From Limisphaera sp026417315 (GTDB lineage Bacteria; Verrucomicrobiota; Verrucomicrobiia; Limisphaerales; Limisphaeraceae): a stretch of DNA of 64,000 nt. The notes under the pieces are model-generated. The model saw only the letters and a list, made by a program, of their open reading frames with translations, had not been told where the DNA came from and made no database searches. Of the stretch, positions 60,267 through 64,000 are shown piece after piece. The stretch is from contig NZ_JBMVQY010000001.1 in NCBI RefSeq assembly GCF_049537125.1, forward strand, positions 558,001 to 622,000, written 5' to 3'. Every line of letters starts with the position of its first letter. The first letter of the stretch is position 1. The translations under genes and the position numbers were made by a program.

Positions 60267-62645
60267 TCAACGACGGTCCCGACCGCGGTGACCGCCCCGG
60301 TTGCCGTGGCGCTGGCGGGACTGGGAACGCTCCTGGCGCTGGCCACGTTCGCGATGCTCCGGACGCTGCGGCCGGGATTCCTGACTGCGGGCGGGCGCCG
60401 GCCGGGTGGCCGCCGCGGCTGCAGGCTCGCCGGAGGCCGCAGGCGTTTCGGGACCGGCCGCGGTGGATCCCTCGGCGGGCGCCGTGCCGGAGCCCGCTGA
60501 GCCGGTGGTTCCCCCGGCCTGAGCCGCCATCTGCGCGTCCCGCTCGTTCATGGCCGCCTTTCGAGAGAGGCGCACCCGACCCTTCTCGTCCACGCCCAGC
60601 ACCTTGACCCAGATTTCATCGCCGATCTTGACTATGTCCTCGGTCTTCTTGACGCGGAAGTTGGCCAGTTCACTGATGTGCACCAGCCCGTCCTTGCCCG
60701 GAAGGAACTCGACGAAGGCGCCGAAGTCCTTGATGGTGACCACGCGGCCCCGATAGATCTTGCCCACTTCGGCCTCGGCCGAGAGCGCTTCGATGGCCTC
60801 CTTGGCGATGCGCATGCCCTCCGGCGAGACGGAGTAGATCCGCACGGTGCCATCGTCGTCGATGTCGATCTCGCAACCCGATTCTTCCACCAGTTTCTTG
60901 ATGTTCTTGCCGCCCGGGCCGATGAGGGTGCCGATCTTTTCCGGATCGATCTTGAGGGTGAGAATACGCGGGGCGTATTTGCTGAGTTCGGGGCGCGGCG
61001 CCGAGAGCACCTTGTTCATCTCCTGGAGGATGGCCAGTCGGGCCACGCGGGCGCGTTCCACCGCCTCCGCAATGACGGACAACGGCAGCCCGGGCAGTTT
61101 GAGATCCAGCTGGAACCCGGTGATGCCCCGCTCGGAGCCGGCAATCTTGCAGTCCATGTCACAGAAGTGGTCTTCGGCCCCGATGATATCGGTCAGCAGT
61201 TGGTACCGGGTCAGGCGACCCTCCGCGTCGTACTCGGTGCAGAGCCCGATGCTGATGCCGGCCACCGGCCGCTGCAGCGGAATTCCCGCGTCCATCAGCG
61301 CCAGCGAGCCGCCACAGACGGTGGCCATCGAGGTGGACCCGTTGGATTCCATGATCTCGCTGGTCACCCGGATGGCATACGGGTAGTCATCCAGTGGCAG
61401 CAAGGGCGCCAGGGAACGCTCCGCCAGGTTTCCGTGGCCGATCTCCCGCCGGCCGGGTCCGGTGATCCGGCCCGTTTCGCCCACGGAGAAGTTCGGGAAG
61501 TTGTAATGCAGGATGAATCGTTTCTCGGTGGCGCCGCCGGTGTAGGCGTCGAATTCCTGGGCATCTTCTTCCGTGCCCAGGGTGGCCAGCACCATGGCCT
61601 GGGTCTCGCCCCGCGTGAACAGGGCCGAGCCGTGGGCGCGCGGCAGCAGGCCCACTTCGCAGGAGATGGGACGGATCGCGTCCATGGCACGGCCGTCGAG
61701 GCGTTTTCCTTCGTTGAGGATCAGGTCGCGGATGGCGGCGCGTTGGATGTGGTATTGGACTTCGCGCCGGACAAACTCGGTGATCTTTTCCGGGCCGAAT
61801 TCCTCGGTGAGCTTCTGGCAAACCTCTTCGAACAGGGCGTTGACGGCGGCTTCCCGGGCCAGCTTGCCGGGGGTCAACAGGGCGGGGACCACGCGATCTC
61901 CGGCCAGCTCACGGGCCCGATTGAGGATTTCGTCCGGCACCACCTGGACGGTGATGGGTCGCTTGGGTTTGCCGGCCCTGGCGGCCAGTTCCTTTTGGGC
62001 GGCGATCAGGGGCTGGATGGCCTGCTGGCCGAACTGCAACGCAGCGTTGAAGTCCGCCTCGCTGATCTCTTTGGCGGACCCTTCGAACATGATGACCTGG
62101 GTTTCGGTCCCGACATAGACCAGGTCCAGGTCGCTGCGCTCCAGGTCGGCATGAGTCGGATTGACCACGAACCGGCCGTTGATGCGGCCGATGCGCACTG
62201 CTGCGACCGGTCCGGCCCACGGAATGTCGCTGACCATGAGCGCCGCCGAGGCCCCGTTGACACACAGCACGTCCGGGTCGTTTTGGCCATCCGCACTCAG
62301 GACAATCGCCTGGACCTGGACCTCGTTGAACCAACCCTTGGGGAACAACGGCCGGATCGGCCGGTCGATCATGCGGGAGGTAACGATTTCTTTCTCGGTG
62401 GGGCGGCCTTCCCGCTTGAAGTATCCCCCGGGGAATCGCCCCGCAGCCGCGGCCTTCTCCCGATAATCCACGGTGAGCGGAAAGAAATCCGCTCCCTCTC
62501 GCGGTTTGGTGGCGGCAACGGCGGCAACGATGACGATGGTTTCGCCCAACTGCACCGTCACGGCGCCGTCCGCCTGCTTGGCTATCTTGCCCGTTTCAAT
62601 CACGATGGGCGCCTCGCCCACCAGGGCCGTCACTTGTGTATGCAT
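60267..62645 (-). CDS. pnp: Polyribonucleotide nucleotidyltransferase (PNPase)
   Basis: 792 residues, about 80 longer than usual. 3'-to-5' phosphorolytic RNA decay. Two RNase PH-like domains (PIVIETGKIAKQADGAVTVQ, RFPGGYFKREGRPTEKEIVT; second with SALFTRGETQAMVLATLGTE and MATVCGGSLALMDAGIPLQR), an all-helical linker, then KH (IGTLIGPGGKNIKKLVEESG) and S1 (GRVVTIKDFGAFVEFLPGKD) domains. After residue about 710 comes an Ala/Gly/Thr-rich stretch and a strongly basic RGG-like end (RSQESRPQRPEHRERGQRQE, NRGGHRGRDRR), probably an extra RNA- or degradosome-binding tail. It follows rpsO, as in many bacteria. Confidence 0.97.
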   Translation of the reverse strand: MHTQVTALVGEAPIVIETGKIAKQADGAVTVQLGETIVIVAAVAATKPREGADFFPLTVDYREKAAAAGRFPGGYFKREGRPTEKEIVTSRMIDRPIRPLFPKGWFNEVQVQAIVLSADGQNDPDVLCVNGASAALMVSDIPWAGPVAAVRIGRINGRFVVNPTHADLERSDLDLVYVGTETQVIMFEGSAKEISEADFNAALQFGQQAIQPLIAAQKELAARAGKPKRPITVQVVPDEILNRARELAGDRVVPALLTPGKLAREAAVNALFEEVCQKLTEEFGPEKITEFVRREVQYHIQRAAIRDLILNEGKRLDGRAMDAIRPISCEVGLLPRAHGSALFTRGETQAMVLATLGTEEDAQEFDAYTGGATEKRFILHYNFPNFSVGETGRITGPGRREIGHGNLAERSLAPLLPLDDYPYAIRVTSEIMESNGSTSMATVCGGSLALMDAGIPLQRPVAGISIGLCTEYDAEGRLTRYQLLTDIIGAEDHFCDMDCKIAGSERGITGFQLDLKLPGLPLSVIAEAVERARVARLAILQEMNKVLSAPRPELSKYAPRILTLKIDPEKIGTLIGPGGKNIKKLVEESGCEIDIDDDGTVRIYSVSPEGMRIAKEAIEALSAEAEVGKIYRGRVVTIKDFGAFVEFLPGKDGLVHISELANFRVKKTEDIVKIGDEIWVKVLGVDEKGRVRLSRKAAMNERDAQMAAQAGGTTGSAGSGTAPAEGSTAAGPETPAASGEPAAAAATRPAPARSQESRPQRPEHRERGQRQERSQSRQRHGNRGGHRGRDRR

Positions 62646-62874
62646 GTCCAGGTTGCGAAGGCCACCGTTGCCGCCGAGAAACTTCCATCAAGCCCGCCGT
62701 GCGTTCGGACCTGAGGGAAATTGCCCGCGGCAACGGGGCCGGGTTCTGCGCGAGGCATGTGTCCTCCGGCTTGCGGGATGCTCGCGCGCTTCATCCCGAA
62801 AGCTGGCTTCGGAAAATGCGACGACCCGTGCGTCCCCACGACGCGCGGGCCGGCCTGTGCAACACCGCTCCGGG

Positions 62875-63132
62875 TCAATGACGCAAATTCAACTTCTTGA
62901 TGATCGCCACGTACCGGTCGTACGCCGTCCGCTGCAAGTAGTCCAGCAGGCGTCGCCGCTGGCTGACCATCATCAACAACCCCCGACGCGAGCTGTGATC
63001 CTTCTTGTTTTTCTGCAGGTGCTCCGTCAAATGGTTGATCCGCTGCGTCAAGAGCGCAATCTGCACGTCCGCCGACCCGGTGTCGCGCTCGTGCAGCTTG
63101 AAGCTGTCGATCGTCTTTTTCTTCCAATCCAT
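62875..63132 (-). CDS. rpsO: Ribosomal protein uS15
   Basis: 85 residues, near normal length. Conserved pieces: IDSFKLHERDTGSADVQIAL, LLTQRINHLTEHLQKNKKDH, SSRRGLLMMVSQRRRLLDYL, and the end RYVAIIKKLNLRH. It binds 16S rRNA in the small-subunit platform. The rpsO-pnp order is ancestral; 229 bp separate them here, with GC-rich sequence that may hold processing or control hairpins, though none with a U-run. Confidence 0.98.
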   Translation of the reverse strand: MDWKKKTIDSFKLHERDTGSADVQIALLTQRINHLTEHLQKNKKDHSSRRGLLMMVSQRRRLLDYLQRTAYDRYVAIIKKLNLRH

Positions 63133-63804
63133 AACGCGTTTTCCACGGCAAACCTAGGCCCGCCGCCTCCGCTGTGTAAAGCTCTTTCACCGGTCGGTTC
63201 CGACCCGGCGCGCTCCGGCGCCCGGCCCCGGTCCGGAGTGCGTCCCTGCCCGACTCCACAGCGCTTCAGGGTTTCAGTCCGGCAATTGCTGCGAATGTCG
63301 CTCGGGCCTGCGGCCGCGCCGCAGGCGACCATTCTTACTCCAATTCTGTGCCCGGAGCAAGGCGGTCTCTCGAATCTCCAAACCCGGCCGCGAAGGCCCG
63401 GGGCCGTGGCTGTCAACGCTGCTCGCACCGGGTGCGGCCGGGTGGATCGCCTCCGGGCCTCCTGCGAGTTGTGGCCCGGGTCCTCGACCAGCGCGTCGGC
63501 CCATCCCCACGCCCGGTGCCCTCCCTCCCGTTGGTCCGGCTCGTCCCAACACCCGCAGCCCGCCACCGAACAGCTCAATGCCGGTGGGTGGACGGGCCAT
63601 CGGCACCAACCGCTCGGAAAAGCATGTCGCCGGATCATGAAATCCGCAGAACCGTCGAAAGCCGGGGTCGCCACGCGGCTGGCCCTACCAAGAATCCTTT
63701 GCCCCAGGCCGCCGCGCCGCCGGCCTCTCGGTCGGATCGAGCCCCTTGCAGGGGCGTAGGAGGCGCCCGCCGGGCCGATCCGGGGGCGGTCCTTCGATCC
63801 CCTA
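63133..63804. other. Gene-poor span between divergent rpsO and ABC transporter genes
   Basis: About 670 bp. Only shadow-like frames on both strands. No RNA gene was recognised, and I could not place a clear rpsO promoter. Confidence 0.4.
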
Positions 63805-63832
63805 TTGGCAATCGCGCCGGGTTTGCTACATA
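63805..63832 (+). promoter_or_regulatory. Candidate promoter of the ABC transporter gene
   Basis: TTGGCA (63805-63810), a 16-bp spacer, TACATA (63827-63832) in a short AT-richer patch. An AGGAG site follows at 63847-63851. Confidence 0.55.
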
Positions 63833-63860
63833 TCAGCTTGTGCAGCAGGAGACCTTGACT

Positions 63861-64000
63861 GTGGCGAGCTCGGAGCCGGCCGCGGGCGCAGAACCGGAAC
63901 CGCCGCACCCGGCGGTGGAATGTCAGAATCTGGTGCGGCGGTTCGGTTCCGTGACCGCTCTGAGCGGTGTGTCGTTTGCGATTCGCAAGGGCGAGTTCTT
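63861..64000 (+). CDS. ABC transporter ATP-binding protein, N-terminal fragment
   Basis: 46 codons before the window ends. GTG 63861 lies 9 nt after AGGAG (63847-63851). After a 17-residue Ala/Pro/Glu-rich start, VECQNLVRRFGSVTALSGVS and FAIRKGEFF match the opening strands of ABC ATPases, just before the Walker A motif, which lies outside the window. The 'QNLVRRFGSVTALSGVSF' pattern suits exporter- or gliding-type (CcmA-like) ATPases, but the class cannot be fixed. Confidence 0.8.
   Translation, partial: MASSEPAAGAEPEPPHPAVECQNLVRRFGSVTALSGVSFAIRKGEF

Noticed and set aside
60678..62714. A 678-codon open frame antisense to pnp
   Set aside because: PNPase on the other strand is complete and conserved; the antisense frame is a GC-driven shadow.

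Overview
The window reads as chromosomal DNA of a high-GC member of the Verrucomicrobiota, possibly near the Limisphaera lineage; that placement is an inference from gene content, since no rRNA gene is present. Supporting signs are a Planctomycetes/Verrucomicrobia-type bacterial microcompartment (BMC) operon, secreted polysaccharide-degrading enzymes (DUF4038, sulfatase, GH3), verrucomicrobial C-terminal tails on exported proteins, few Shine-Dalgarno sites, and long GC-rich intergenic spans. I recognise no tRNA, rRNA, insertion sequence, prophage or CRISPR array.

Layout. 1-3.9 kb: the start of an exported DUF4038 glycosidase and an outer-membrane porin with its terminator. 4.7-6.0 kb: citrate synthase behind a promoter/leader/terminator arrangement. 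6.2-12.9 kb: a one-direction run with a stress flavour (host-attachment-type protein, site-2 protease with CBS domains, a fusion of a ribosome-hibernation domain to a sigma-like region, DnaJ/CbpA, cardiolipin synthase, rhomboid protease, CbpM-like MerR protein). 13.1-22.1 kb: a membrane-anchored unknown, a lone sufB with a structured leader, an exported RraA-like protein, a two-gene MFS/spermidine-synthase pair, a flavin reductase-like protein and ptsI.

22.1-31.2 kb: the BMC operon on the minus strand. From promoter to end it runs pduL, BMC-H, BMC-H, acetate kinase-like, BMC-H, BMC-P, aldehyde dehydrogenase, BMC-P, BMC-P, class II aldolase and a conserved TIM-barrel-like protein. A divergent DeoR-family regulator shares the control region. 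By comparison with the known PVM type, the pathway is fuculose/rhamnulose phosphate -> lactaldehyde -> acyl-CoA -> acyl phosphate -> ATP. No lactaldehyde reductase is encoded here.

32.3-50.2 kb: argG, an ECF sigma factor, a sulfatase overlapping an M64 peptidase, an exbB-exbD-tonB-like-zinc-ribbon operon, a GH3 glycosidase, a six-repeat IPT/TIG surface protein, and a translationally coupled sensor kinase plus hybrid kinase. 50.3-56 kb: nrfHA (ammonifying nitrite reductase) below a perfect FNR/CRP-type palindrome, a YceI protein, a Gfo/Idh/MocA oxidoreductase and a ThuA-like protein. 56-64 kb: proB, panC, nadB, the rpsO-pnp pair and the start of an ABC-transporter ATPase.

The most notable items are the hibernation-factor/sigma fusion at 7.9-8.9 kb, the candidate encapsulation helix on the unassigned BMC protein, the catalytic-site substitution in the BMC acetate kinase, the structured sufB leader, and several promoters whose -10 box lies within about 11 nt of the start codon, suggesting leaderless mRNAs.
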